Shown one piece after another: positions 16,811 to 26,257 of a stretch of 64,000 nt of DNA. This DNA comes from Ruminococcus_G sp050944435 (GTDB lineage Bacteria > Bacillota > Clostridia > Lachnospirales > Lachnospiraceae): positions 7,356 through 71,355 of the forward strand of contig JBMNRB010000015.1 of the NCBI GenBank assembly GCA_050944435.1. The letters run 5' to 3'. The notes beneath the pieces are model-generated. The model made no database searches. It had not been told where the DNA came from and saw only the letters and a list, made by a program, of their open reading frames with translations. A program made the position numbers and the translations under genes. Numbering within the stretch: position 1 is the first letter of the stretch; each line of letters starts with the position of its first letter.

Positions 16811-18001
16811 TTATTTCACCAGAGCCACTGTCTCACGGCAGATTGCCAGCTCTTCGTTAGTCGGAATGACCGCAACTTTCACTTTCGAATCGGGAGTGGA
16901 AATCACCATATCCTCTCCTCTTCCTCCATTGGCTGCCTCATCCAGTTTGATTCCCAGATATCCCAGGTATCCCACTACTTTTTCACGGATCAGAGGAGCA
17001 TTTTCACCGATACCTGCGGTAAAGGCGATGGCATCCACGCCGTTCATGGCTGCCACATAGGAGCCGATGTATTTTGCCACGCGATAAGAGAATACCTCGA
17101 TGGCATTTTCTGCCAGTTCATTTCCTTTTTCCATAGCCTCTTCCAGATCACGGAAATCGCTGGAAACACGGGAAAGTCCTTCCACACCGGATTTCTTGTT
17201 GAGAACATTCATCACGCCTGCAATATCCAGGTTTTCTTTTTTGGCAATGTACTCCATAATAGCCGGATCGATATCACCGGAACGAGTACCCATAACCAGA
17301 CCTTCTAGCGGAGTCAGACCCATGGAAGTGTCCACACATTTTCCGTTCAGTACGGCGCTGATGGACGCGCCATTTCCAAGATGAGCAACGATAATCTTGG
17401 AATTATTCAGATCCAGTCCCAGGAACTGGGCAGCATGTTTTGATACAAAGCTGTGGGAAGTACCGTGGAAACCATATCTTCTCACTTTATATTTCTCATA
17501 ATATTCATAGGGAAGTCCGTACAGATACGCTTTCTTTGGCATCGTCTGATGGAAAGCGGTATCAAATACAGCAACCATGGGAGCCTTAGGCATCAATTCC
17601 TGGCAGGCACGGATACCGATCAGGTTGGCCGGATTATGAAGAGGCGCCAGATCATTGCACTCTTCAATGGCTGCCATAACCTCGTCGTTGATTACTACAG
17701 AAGAAGCGAATTTCTCTCCTCCATGTACCACACGGTGTCCCACAGCGTCTACTTCGTCCAGGCTCTTGATCACGCCTGTCTTGGGATTCATCAGTGCATC
17801 CAGCACCATCTGAATTGCCTGTTTGTGAGTGGGCATATCCGCATCTGTTTTTTCCTTTTCGCCGCCTGCCGGCTGATATACCAGTCTTCCGTCAATTCCA
17901 ATACGCTCGCACAGACCTTTGGCCAAAACGTCCTCTGTGTCGGAATTGATCAGCTGGAATTTCAAAGAAGAGCTTCCGCAGTTAATTACTAATACATTCA
18001 T
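16811..18001 (-). CDS. ackA: Acetate kinase
   Basis: Makes ATP from acetyl phosphate and ADP, releasing acetate. The 396 residues are full length, with the ASKHA motifs VINCGSSSLKFQL at the N terminus, YGFHGTSH, HLGNGASISA and FTAGIGENAP. It lies 43 bases after pta, forming the pta-ackA acetate-forming pair. A terminator follows. Confidence 0.98.
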   Translation of the reverse strand: MNVLVINCGSSSLKFQLINSDTEDVLAKGLCERIGIDGRLVYQPAGGEKEKTDADMPTHKQAIQMVLDALMNPKTGVIKSLDEVDAVGHRVVHGGEKFASSVVINDEVMAAIEECNDLAPLHNPANLIGIRACQELMPKAPMVAVFDTAFHQTMPKKAYLYGLPYEYYEKYKVRRYGFHGTSHSFVSKHAAQFLGLDLNNSKIIVAHLGNGASISAVLNGKCVDTSMGLTPLEGLVMGTRSGDIDPAIMEYIAKKENLDIAGVMNVLNKKSGVEGLSRVSSDFRDLEEAMEKGNELAENAIEVFSYRVAKYIGSYVAAMNGVDAIAFTAGIGENAPLIREKVVGYLGYLGIKLDEAANGGRGEDMVISTPDSKVKVAVIPTNEELAICRETVALVK

Positions 18002-18044
18002 CTTTCTCTATTCCCTTTCTCTGTTTTCTCGCCAGTTTCGTTTC

Positions 18045-19037
18045 TTACTGCTGGCACTGTACGGCTGTGATGGCCACAACACCTACGATATCATCGGCAG
18101 AGCATCCTCTGGAGAGATCGTTGACCGGCGCAGCGATACCCTGAGTAACCGGTCCGTACGCCTCTGCCTTACCCAGTCTCTGAACCAGTTTATATCCGAT
18201 ATTTCCAGCATCCAGATCCGGGAAAATCAGTACGTTGGCCTGTCCTGCTACCGGGCTGCCCGGAGCTTTGGAAGCGCCTACACTGGGAACAATAGCTGCA
18301 TCCAGCTGCAGTTCACCGTCCAGCTTCAGGTCCGGATAGGATTCTTTTGCAATCTTAACTGCCTCTGTCACTTTATCGATATCCGCATGTTTTGCACTGC
18401 CCATGGTTGAATGGGAAAGGAATGCGATCTTCGGCTCTTCGCCAACCAGAAGTTTGAAAGATTCTGCAGAAGATTCTGCAATAGCGGCCAGCTCTTCCGG
18501 ATTCGGATTCTGATTCAGACCGCAGTCAGCAAATACGAATGTACCGTTTGCACCGTATTCGCAGTCCGGAACAGACATCAGGAAGAAAGCGGATACCAGT
18601 TTTGTGCCCGGTTTTGTCTTCAGAATCTGAAGGCAGGGTCTTAAAGTATCTGCTGTGGAATGGCATGCACCGGATACCATACCGTCTGCATCGCCCATTT
18701 TTACCATCATAACACCGTAATACAGATACTGATTCAGCATAATCTCTTTTGCTTTTTCCGGTGTCATGCCTTTTTTCTCACGAAGCTCTACCAATTTATC
18801 AATATAGGACTGCGTCTTGTCTGATTTTGCAGGATCTACCACAACCGCGCCTGTGATATCCAGTCCTTCGCTGCCTTTTTTCACCGCTTCCTCGCTGCCT
18901 ACCAGAATTACGTTTGCAATATTTTCTTTCAGAATTTTTTCAACTGCTTCATAGGTTCTTCTGTCTTCTGTCTCCGGAAGAACGATTGTTTTTTTGTCTG
19001 CTTTAGCTCTTTCTTTGATTACGTCAATAAATCCCAT
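18045..19037 (-). CDS. pta: Phosphate acetyltransferase
   Basis: Converts acetyl-CoA and phosphate to acetyl phosphate. The 330-residue protein is the short form with only the catalytic PTA domain and no regulatory N-terminal domain. Recognisable segments are VLPETEDRRTYEA, GMVSGACHSTADTLRP and QGIAAPVNDLSRGCS. The frame runs 73 codons further upstream, but ATG at 19037 has AAAGGAG upstream and gives the family start MGFIDVIKERA. It is cotranscribed with ackA. Confidence 0.97.
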   Translation of the reverse strand: MGFIDVIKERAKADKKTIVLPETEDRRTYEAVEKILKENIANVILVGSEEAVKKGSEGLDITGAVVVDPAKSDKTQSYIDKLVELREKKGMTPEKAKEIMLNQYLYYGVMMVKMGDADGMVSGACHSTADTLRPCLQILKTKPGTKLVSAFFLMSVPDCEYGANGTFVFADCGLNQNPNPEELAAIAESSAESFKLLVGEEPKIAFLSHSTMGSAKHADIDKVTEAVKIAKESYPDLKLDGELQLDAAIVPSVGASKAPGSPVAGQANVLIFPDLDAGNIGYKLVQRLGKAEAYGPVTQGIAAPVNDLSRGCSADDIVGVVAITAVQCQQ

Positions 19038-19074
19038 GATCTTTGACTCCTTTCGTTTTTTACTCGCTGTGTTC

Positions 19075-19103
19075 ATTATACCTCCAACCCCCTTGTATTT
19101 CAA
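19075..19103 (-). promoter_or_regulatory. Promoter of pta-ackA
   Basis: Minus-strand TTGAAA, a 17-base spacer and a perfect TATAAT, about 40 bases before the pta start codon. A near-consensus sigma-A promoter fits a highly expressed fermentation operon. Confidence 0.75.
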
Positions 19104-19224
19104 GCATTTCAATGGTAGAATCATACAAAAATCTGGTATCCCCTTACGGAAAAGCCGGAATGTATTTGTGTCTGTACAAAAGCAGAGAATTGGCCTTGGG
19201 GGATTCTTTAAAATGGAGGTTCTC

Positions 19225-20457
19225 ATGAAAACTACCGGTGTGATTGCCGAATACAATCCTTTCCATAACGGCCACGCTTACCATATACTGACGTCAAAAA
19301 AACGGACCCGTTCTGACTATGCGGTAGTGGTAATGAGCGGTGATTTCGTCCAGCGGGGCGCTCCCGCTCTCATTGATAAATATACCCGGACCCGGATGGC
19401 CCTGGAAAGCGGAGCCGATCTGGTGCTGGAACTTCCGGTGCGGTATGCCCTGGGCAGCGCAGAGTTTTTTGCTTCCGGCGGCGTCAGCCTGCTGGACGTT
19501 CTGGGTGTTGTGGATTTTCTTTCTTTCGGCAGTGAAGAAGGCGAAATATCTCCCCTTTCCGATATCGCCTCTATCCTGTACCGGGAGCCGGAAAATTTTC
19601 AGGAAATTCTCCGTCATGAAGTAAGCCGGGGGCTTTCTTTTCCCGCAGCCAGGCAGCAGGCCCTTTTGTCCTGTTTTCCGGATAAGTCCGAGGCTTTTGG
19701 GAAAATTCTTTCTTCTCCCAACAACATTCTGGGTATTGAATACTTAAAAGCGCTGCTTCGCTTTGGATCATCCATCACCCCCTGCACTCTGAAAAGAAAG
19801 GAATCCCAATATCACCAGGAAGAGCTGACGAAGACCTGCAGCTCCGCCTCCGCTCTTCGCCGTCACGTAAAAGATGAAAAAATTAATGTGCTTCCCTCCC
19901 AGATGCCCCAGCCTTCCTGGAATCTTTTAAACGACGCATACAAAAAAAGAGAAATTGCCTGGACAGATGATTATTCCCTGCTCCTAAAATATAAACTGAT
20001 GACAGAAACTTCCGATTCCCTTACCCATTATCAGGATATATCTGCAGATCTGGCTAATCGGATCATCGATCGTCAAAATCATCTGAACACCTTTGAATCC
20101 TTTATTTCTCTGCTGAAAACACGCCAGATGACCCACTCCCGCATCGCCCGGGCGCTGTTTCATCTTCTGCTGAATATCCCTGCATTTTCCCTGTCTGCTG
20201 ATTCCCGCCGGGTTACGCCTTATGCGAGGATTCTGGGATTTAAAAAAGAGGCCGTTCCCCTCCTCCATGAAATCAAGAAGAAAAGCAGCGTTCCCCTCAT
20301 CTCAAAAACAGCCGGCGCCCAATCTGTCCTTTCCCTGGAAGCTGCTTCCATGCTGAAGGAAGATATCTGGTGCAGCAACCTTTACGAGAGCGTCATGGCC
20401 ATAAAAAACCAGCGGCCTTTTCGCCATGAAGCGAGCCGGCCGCTGGTAATATACTGA
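19225..20457 (+). CDS. tmcAL: TmcAL, tRNA(Met) cytidine acetate ligase
   Basis: Acetylates the wobble cytidine of elongator tRNA-Met using acetate and ATP. The 410 residues start with TGVIAEYNPFHNGHAYH, the nucleotidyltransferase HxGH-type motif (NGH). VVMSGDFVQRGAPA and the SSPNNILGIEY motif follow. ATG at 19225 with GGAGG at 19215-19219 is chosen. It is divergent from pta, and an acetate-using enzyme beside acetate-forming genes is a reasonable setting. The last codons encode a hairpin that terminates the opposite operon. Confidence 0.92.
   Translation: MKTTGVIAEYNPFHNGHAYHILTSKKRTRSDYAVVVMSGDFVQRGAPALIDKYTRTRMALESGADLVLELPVRYALGSAEFFASGGVSLLDVLGVVDFLSFGSEEGEISPLSDIASILYREPENFQEILRHEVSRGLSFPAARQQALLSCFPDKSEAFGKILSSPNNILGIEYLKALLRFGSSITPCTLKRKESQYHQEELTKTCSSASALRRHVKDEKINVLPSQMPQPSWNLLNDAYKKREIAWTDDYSLLLKYKLMTETSDSLTHYQDISADLANRIIDRQNHLNTFESFISLLKTRQMTHSRIARALFHLLLNIPAFSLSADSRRVTPYARILGFKKEAVPLLHEIKKKSSVPLISKTAGAQSVLSLEAASMLKEDIWCSNLYESVMAIKNQRPFRHEASRPLVIY
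20403..20446 (-). terminator. Terminator of the UPF0210 operon lying inside tmcAL
   Basis: On the minus strand CCAGCGGCC pairs with GGCCGCTGG, with an inner CGC/GCG stem, followed by TTTTTT. It is 25 bases after the UPF0210 stop codon. The same bases encode the last dozen or so residues of TmcAL on the plus strand. Confidence 0.82.
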
Positions 20458-20470
20458 TGCCAGAATTTGC

Positions 20471-21835
20471 TTAATTCTTAAAACTGTGAACCGGCGCCGG
20501 TATCCTTCCGCCCCGGTTTACAAATCGTTCACATCCAAAGGTATTCACCGGCATGATGGGAGCATAGCCCAGAAGTCCGCCGAATTCCACCGTCTCTCCC
20601 ACGCCCTTTCCAACCACCGGAATCACTCTCACGGCGGTGGTTTTCTGATTCACCATGCCGATAGCCATCTCATCAGCGATCAGTCCGGCAATGGTGGAAG
20701 CTTTTGTATCCCCAGGAATGGCAATCATATCCAGTCCCACGGAACAGACGCAAGTCATCGCCTCAAGTTTCTCGAGGGTCAGAGCGCCTGCATTGACTGC
20801 ATCGATCATCCCCTGATCTTCACTCACCGGGATAAAAGCGCCGCTTAATCCTCCCACATAAGAGGAAGCCATAATTCCCCCTTTTTTCACCTGATCATTG
20901 AGCATGGCAAGGGCCGCCGTCGTTCCCGGAGCTCCCGCCATCTCCAGACCGATTTCTTCCAGAATCTCTGCCACGCTGTCGCCCACAGCCGGTGTGGGAG
21001 CCAGAGAAAGATCAATAATTCCAAACGGAATATTCAGCCGTTTTGCCGCTTCCCTTGCCACCAGCTGTCCTACCCTGGTAATCTTAAACGCAGTCTTTTT
21101 AATGGTCTCGCAGAGCACTTCAAAATCAGCGTCCCGCGCCTGAGTCAGCGCATGCTTTACCACTCCCGGACCGCTGACCCCCACATTGATGATGGCGTCG
21201 GATTCCGTCACTCCATGGAATGCTCCCGCCATAAAAGGATTGTCGTCGGGGGCGTTGCAGAATACCACCAGTTTAGCGCATCCCAGAGAATCCTGATCCG
21301 CCGTAGCCTGAGCAGTCTCCAGCACTATATCTCCCATCAGCCGGACAGCATCCATATTAATCCCCGTTTTGGTAGAACCCAGATTAACCGAACTGCAGAC
21401 TCTGTCGGTTGCCGCCAATGCCTCCGGTATGGAGCGGATAAGAAGCTCGTCAGCCTTCGTCATTCCCTTTGATACCAGAGCAGAATAACCGCCGATAAAA
21501 TTCACATTCACTTCCTTCGCTGCCTGATCAAGGGTTTTTGCCAGCACAACGAAATCTTCCGGCGTCCTGCAGGCAGCTCCCCCCACCAGAGCCATGGGGG
21601 TGATGGAAATTCTTTTATTCACAATGGGTATCCCGTATTCTGCCGAAATATCTTCTCCTGTTTTCACCAGATCCTTTGCCATGCAGGTGATTTTATCGTA
21701 AACACGTTTTCTGACTTTTTCCAGATTGTCGTCGATACAGTCCAGCAGACTGATTCCCATGGTAATTGTCCGGACGTCCAGATTTTCCTGCTCGATCATC
21801 TGGTTGGTTTCACTGACTTCAAAAATATTAATCAT
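20471..21835 (-). CDS. UPF0210/DUF711 (PFL) family protein
   Basis: 454-residue member of UPF0210, structurally related to pyruvate formate-lyase-like barrels. Conserved stretches include ISITPMALVGGAAC, SVNLGSTKTGINMDA and VGDSVAEILEEIG. The reaction is unknown. It follows the ACT-domain gene with a 22-base gap. This pairing (UPF0237 with UPF0210) is widely conserved, implying a regulatory subunit and an enzyme. Confidence 0.9.
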   Translation of the reverse strand: MINIFEVSETNQMIEQENLDVRTITMGISLLDCIDDNLEKVRKRVYDKITCMAKDLVKTGEDISAEYGIPIVNKRISITPMALVGGAACRTPEDFVVLAKTLDQAAKEVNVNFIGGYSALVSKGMTKADELLIRSIPEALAATDRVCSSVNLGSTKTGINMDAVRLMGDIVLETAQATADQDSLGCAKLVVFCNAPDDNPFMAGAFHGVTESDAIINVGVSGPGVVKHALTQARDADFEVLCETIKKTAFKITRVGQLVAREAAKRLNIPFGIIDLSLAPTPAVGDSVAEILEEIGLEMAGAPGTTAALAMLNDQVKKGGIMASSYVGGLSGAFIPVSEDQGMIDAVNAGALTLEKLEAMTCVCSVGLDMIAIPGDTKASTIAGLIADEMAIGMVNQKTTAVRVIPVVGKGVGETVEFGGLLGYAPIMPVNTFGCERFVNRGGRIPAPVHSFKN

Positions 21836-21857
21836 CTTTATTCTCTTCTCCTTTGGA

Positions 21858-22142
21858 TCAAATACGGTGCATCATCTGAAAAATATCCTCATGCTGACAT
21901 CGGATCACCACTCCGATCTCTTCGCCGAGAACCTTCATTTCCTCCGACAGGTCTTTCATCCCCTTCGGGCATTTGGAAGTATCTGTCACCATCATCATAT
22001 TAAAATATCCGTCCACAATGGTCTGGGAAATATCCAGAATATTAACCTGCGCTTCCGCCAGATAAGTACATACCTTCGCAATAATCCCCACCGTATCCTT
22101 GCCCACCACCGTAATAATTGTCTTTTCGATTGTCTTTTCCAT
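21858..22142 (-). CDS. ACT domain protein, UPF0237
   Basis: 94-residue stand-alone ACT domain (IITVVGKDTVGIIAKVCTYLAE near the start), a fold that binds amino acids or similar small ligands. It probably senses a ligand for the neighbouring UPF0210 protein. The first ATG (22148) touches the AGGGAGG ribosome site, so the ATG six bases later is chosen. Confidence 0.9.
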   Translation of the reverse strand: MEKTIEKTIITVVGKDTVGIIAKVCTYLAEAQVNILDISQTIVDGYFNMMMVTDTSKCPKGMKDLSEEMKVLGEEIGVVIRCQHEDIFQMMHRI

Positions 22143-22180
22143 GCTCATCCTCCCTTAATTCTATGTATCCTTTCTTTTTT

Positions 22181-22978
22181 TCACACCTCAGCCATCTGGG
22201 AAATACCGTCCCTTCCTGCGACGGAAATATCAAAATCACCCGCCGCATAGGGATTGTCTCCCATGGTAATCTCCGCACAGACCGTCTCGAAAGCCAAGGC
22301 TTCATAATTGTTTTCCCTGCTTAAATGCCCCAGCAGAATTTTTTTCATGCCGTCATGGAGAAGTCTGCACAACAGCTGTCCCGCTGATTCATTGGACAGA
22401 TGCCCCCTTTTCCCCAGAATCCTCTGTTTCAGATAATAGGGATAACTGCCCACCTGCAGCATATTGACATCATGATTCGCTTCCAGCAGAAGACCGTCCA
22501 GTCCTTTCAGATTTTCAATAATATAATCATTGTACTGCCCCATATCCGTAGCGATGCCGATTTTCCGTCCGCCGTTTTCCAGACGATATCCCACCGGCTG
22601 CGCTCCGTCATGGGATATGGCGAAAGGAAACACCGTAATATCTTTGATCACACAGGGCTCATCCTCTTTGATTTCGTGAAAAATTCCCTCCGGCAGTTTC
22701 CCCAGAGTCCCCATCTCCATAATCGCCCCAATAGTTCCCGCCGTGGCATAGATGGGAATTTTATACTTTCTGACCACCACTCCCAGACCTTTGATGTGAT
22801 CTGAATGTTCGTGAGTGACCAGAATCCCGTCAATATCCGCCGTCGTCCGGTCTATTTCATTCAGTCCGAATTCGATTCTCTTTCCGCTGATCCCCGCATC
22901 CACCAAAAGACTGGTTTTCTCACTCCCCGCAAAAATACAATTTCCGCTGCTTCCGCTGGCTATACTGCACAATTTCAT
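22181..22978 (-). CDS. MBL-fold hydrolase, WalJ/YycJ-like
   Basis: 265-residue metallo-beta-lactamase-fold protein with the metal motif THEHSDHIKG (near residue 55) and later histidines in AISHDGAQ, LEANHD and GHLSREN. It resembles WalJ/YycJ proteins, thought to be nucleases or processing enzymes linked to DNA replication and cell wall control. It overlaps coaE by the four-base ATGA, indicating translational coupling. The walRK genes are not here, so the role stays open. Confidence 0.87.
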   Translation of the reverse strand: MKLCSIASGSSGNCIFAGSEKTSLLVDAGISGKRIEFGLNEIDRTTADIDGILVTHEHSDHIKGLGVVVRKYKIPIYATAGTIGAIMEMGTLGKLPEGIFHEIKEDEPCVIKDITVFPFAISHDGAQPVGYRLENGGRKIGIATDMGQYNDYIIENLKGLDGLLLEANHDVNMLQVGSYPYYLKQRILGKRGHLSNESAGQLLCRLLHDGMKKILLGHLSRENNYEALAFETVCAEITMGDNPYAAGDFDISVAGRDGISQMAEV

Positions 22979-23565
22979 AATACTGACATCCTGTTCTCTA
23001 TTTCTCTTTTCGTCTCTTCAAAGTCTCCGCCGTTGTCGATGACCACATCACAGCGCTTAAAAAAATCCTGCTCGGATAACTGATTGGCCATAATCTGGTC
23101 TATTTTCTCCAATGTATAATTCCGGCTTTCTCTCAGACGTTTCCGCCGTATACTTTCTCCGGCATAAATATACCATACTTCCTGACAGATTTCATCATAA
23201 TGTTCTTCCAAAAGAAGCGCCGCTTCCAGGAAAAAAAATTCTTTTCCTGCTTCTTCTGCTTTTCTTATCTCAGATTCTATGTAACGCCGTACGGCCGGAT
23301 GGATAATACCATTCAGCCGCTTCAGCGCCCTGCCGTCGCTGTATACAATAGACGCAATAGCCCGCCGGTCCAGTTCTCCGTCTGCCGCCTTGACTCCGTC
23401 TCCAAAAAGATCCAGCACTGGCTGATAACAGCAGTTTCCCTTTTTCATCAGCAGGTGACCGACTTCATCAGCCAACAGCACCTGCACATTCTTTCGTTTT
23501 TCCAGATATCGGATCACTTCACTTTTTCCCGATCCGACTCCTCCTGTGATCCCTATGATTTTCAT
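22975..23565 (-). CDS. coaE: Dephospho-CoA kinase
   Basis: Last step of coenzyme A synthesis. The 196 residues begin with the P loop GITGGVGSGKSEV and contain the LADEVGH and LFLEAALLLE segments of the family. It starts three bases after polA, the common polA-coaE arrangement in Firmicutes. Confidence 0.96.
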   Translation of the reverse strand: MKIIGITGGVGSGKSEVIRYLEKRKNVQVLLADEVGHLLMKKGNCCYQPVLDLFGDGVKAADGELDRRAIASIVYSDGRALKRLNGIIHPAVRRYIESEIRKAEEAGKEFFFLEAALLLEEHYDEICQEVWYIYAGESIRRKRLRESRNYTLEKIDQIMANQLSEQDFFKRCDVVIDNGGDFEETKREIENRMSVL

Positions 23566-23568
23566 TTT

Positions 23569-26202
23569 CTATTTTGCCTCATACCAGCTCTCTCCCTGAT
23601 GCATATCCACCTCCAGGGGGACTAAGAGCTCCGCCGCTTTCATCATTTCTTCCTTCAATATGGCAGAAACAGCCTCTGTCTCCTCTTTCCACGTTTCCAC
23701 CAGCAGTTCATCGTGAACCTGCAAAATGAGTCGGGATCTTAAATTTTCCTTTTCCAGCCGGTCGTGAACCCGAATCATAGCAATTTTAATGATATCCGCC
23801 GCTGTTCCTTGGATGGGCGCGTTCATGGCCACCCGCTCTCCAAAGGATCTTTGCATAAAATTGCCGGAGGAAAGTTCCGGCATAGGCCTGCGCCGTCCAA
23901 AAAGCGTCCGGGCATACCCCTTTTCCTTTGCCTCGGATACCAGTCCATCCAGAAATGTTTTGACGCCTGGATAGGTTTCAAAATATTTTTCGATATAATC
24001 AGCCGCCTCTTTTCTGGTGATACTCAAATCCTGACTAAGACCAAAGGAACTGATTCCATAGACGATGCCGAAATTCACCGCCTTGGCATTCCTTCGCTGA
24101 AGATCCGTCACCTGGTCAAAGGGAATGTGAAACACCTGGGAAGCTGTAATCCTGTGGATATCCCGCTCTTCCCGGTAAGCCTGTATCAGACGTTCGTCGC
24201 CGGAACAGTGAGCCAGCACCCTCAGTTCAATCTGAGAATAATCCGCATCCAGGAAGACACAGCCTTCTCTTGGCACAAACACTTTACGGATCAGCCGTCC
24301 CAGCTCCATGCGGATGGGAATATTCTGCAGATTGGGTTCCGTGCTGCTGATCCGTCCCGTAGCCGTAATGGTCTGGTTAAAGCTGGAATGAATTCTGCCG
24401 TCTTCTCCGATATAATTGGCCAGCCCGTCTGCATAGGTGGATTTCAGCTTTGCCAGCTGACGGTATTCCAGAATATTCGACACAATTTCATGATCCGGCG
24501 CCAGCTTCTCCAGCACGTCCGCTGCCGTAGAATAACCTGTCTTGGTTTTTTTCCCGCCGGGCAGTCCCAGCTTTTCAAAGAGAATGACTCCAAGCTGTTT
24601 CGGTGAATTGATATTAAAGGTCTCTCCGGCCTGCTGGTAAATGATGGCTTCCAGCTCCCGGATCCTCACCTGCAGTCTGTCTCCATAATGAGCCAATTCT
24701 TCTTTTTTTACCTGAATTCCTTCTTTTTCCATATCATAGAGGACATAAACAAGGGGAAGCTCCACATCTTCATAGAGATGTTCCATCTCTTTTTCTCTCA
24801 GTATCTTTCTAAGCGGTTCTCGGGAAGCAAACGCTGTGTAGCTCATAAAACACGCCATTCTCATCAGCCCCTCTTCCTGGCTTTCCGCCGCCTGTTCCAC
24901 CGTTGCTTTCCCCAGCAGCTCACTGCGGGATGGAAATACCAGATTCAGATATTCTCTGGCAATGTCCTCATAAGGATAAGAGGATTTCAAAGGATTGTCC
25001 AGATAAGCGGCTATCTCCACGTCAAACACCCGGCTGTCACGGGAAACTTCCGTCACCGGGAGCAACGATTTCAGATTCATCACGGATACTGTGGGGCAGC
25101 CCTTTGCCAGCCGGCTCAGCCAGTCTTTCAGGTATGCTTCCGTCACAAACCCCTGTACCGGGAGATAATAAATATCTTTCTCTGAAAAAGCTGCAGATAC
25201 GCCAAAAATCCTGCCGCCCTCAGTCATTAAAGAAATGCCGCAGTTTTCCCCCTTCTGCGCCTTCTCCAAAACCTGTTCCGCACCAGCCAGTTCTTCTGTC
25301 CGAAAGAAATAGTCCTCCACCGCCAAAACCGGTGTCTCTGAAAAAAAGCGGGACAACAGATTTTTAAATTCCAGCCGCAGAAACATCTCACGGGCCTGAC
25401 CATTAAACAAATCCCCTACCCGGGCGCTCTCCCAGTCGTACTCAAGGGGACAGTCCGTCCGTATGGTGGCCAGGTCCTTGCTCAGCATTGCCTGATCATA
25501 ATATTCCCGCAGAGCCTCTCTGGCCTTATTGGGTTTGATTTCTTCCAGATGATCGTGGGCATTTTCAATACTTCCATATTCTTTAATCAGTTTCGTCGCC
25601 GTCTTCTCTCCGACGCCGGGAATGCCGGGAATATTATCCGACGCATCCCCCATCAGGCCTTTCACCTCAATAAACTGCAGCGGTGTCACTTGATATTTTT
25701 CCATAACATCCGCTGCATAATAATCTTCTGTAACTGTTTTTCCGCCCTTGGTCTTTGGTATCCGGATTTTTACATGCTCCTGCGCCAGTTGAAGCAAATC
25801 CCTGTCTCCGGATACAATGGTCACATCCAGTTCTTTTTCCCGTGCCAATCTGGCCACAGTTCCCAGCATATCATCGGCCTCATAACCTTCCTTTGATACC
25901 GTAAGGATTCCCATGGAAGCAAGAACCTCCTTCAGCAGGGGAATCTGTTCCCGCAGCTCCGGCGGCATCGGTTTTCTCGTTCCTTTATAAGCATCATACT
26001 GGATATGCCGGAATGTGGGCGCCGACAAATCAAATGCCACCGTCAGATAATCCGGCTTCTCCTCCTCCAGTACCTTAAACATTATATTTAAGAATCCGTA
26101 TACTGCATTGGTATGCAGCCCCTCTTTATTGGTCAGATCGGGAATTCCATAGAAAGCCCGGTGGATAATACTGTGTCCGTCTATCAACACTGCCTTTCCC
26201 AT
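23569..26202 (-). CDS. polA: DNA polymerase I
   Basis: 877-residue repair and Okazaki-fragment polymerase. Residues 1 to about 290 are the 5'-3' exonuclease (LIDGHSIIHRAFYG, VSGDRDLLQL, GDASDNIPGIPGVGEKTA). The C-terminal half is the family A polymerase (DYSQIELRVLAH, RRNAKAVNFGIVYG, LQVHDELLVE). In the middle segment (about 290-460) I cannot find the DxE metal motif of a 3'-5' exonuclease, so proofreading is probably lost, as in Taq and Bst enzymes. ATG at 26202 with AAGGAG is chosen over one eight codons upstream. Confidence 0.97.
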   Translation of the reverse strand: MGKAVLIDGHSIIHRAFYGIPDLTNKEGLHTNAVYGFLNIMFKVLEEEKPDYLTVAFDLSAPTFRHIQYDAYKGTRKPMPPELREQIPLLKEVLASMGILTVSKEGYEADDMLGTVARLAREKELDVTIVSGDRDLLQLAQEHVKIRIPKTKGGKTVTEDYYAADVMEKYQVTPLQFIEVKGLMGDASDNIPGIPGVGEKTATKLIKEYGSIENAHDHLEEIKPNKAREALREYYDQAMLSKDLATIRTDCPLEYDWESARVGDLFNGQAREMFLRLEFKNLLSRFFSETPVLAVEDYFFRTEELAGAEQVLEKAQKGENCGISLMTEGGRIFGVSAAFSEKDIYYLPVQGFVTEAYLKDWLSRLAKGCPTVSVMNLKSLLPVTEVSRDSRVFDVEIAAYLDNPLKSSYPYEDIAREYLNLVFPSRSELLGKATVEQAAESQEEGLMRMACFMSYTAFASREPLRKILREKEMEHLYEDVELPLVYVLYDMEKEGIQVKKEELAHYGDRLQVRIRELEAIIYQQAGETFNINSPKQLGVILFEKLGLPGGKKTKTGYSTAADVLEKLAPDHEIVSNILEYRQLAKLKSTYADGLANYIGEDGRIHSSFNQTITATGRISSTEPNLQNIPIRMELGRLIRKVFVPREGCVFLDADYSQIELRVLAHCSGDERLIQAYREERDIHRITASQVFHIPFDQVTDLQRRNAKAVNFGIVYGISSFGLSQDLSITRKEAADYIEKYFETYPGVKTFLDGLVSEAKEKGYARTLFGRRRPMPELSSGNFMQRSFGERVAMNAPIQGTAADIIKIAMIRVHDRLEKENLRSRLILQVHDELLVETWKEETEAVSAILKEEMMKAAELLVPLEVDMHQGESWYEAK

Positions 26203-26257
26203 ATGCGTCTCCTTTCCGTTGTCCATATTCTGTCACCTTTCCCACGATAACCCTTTT

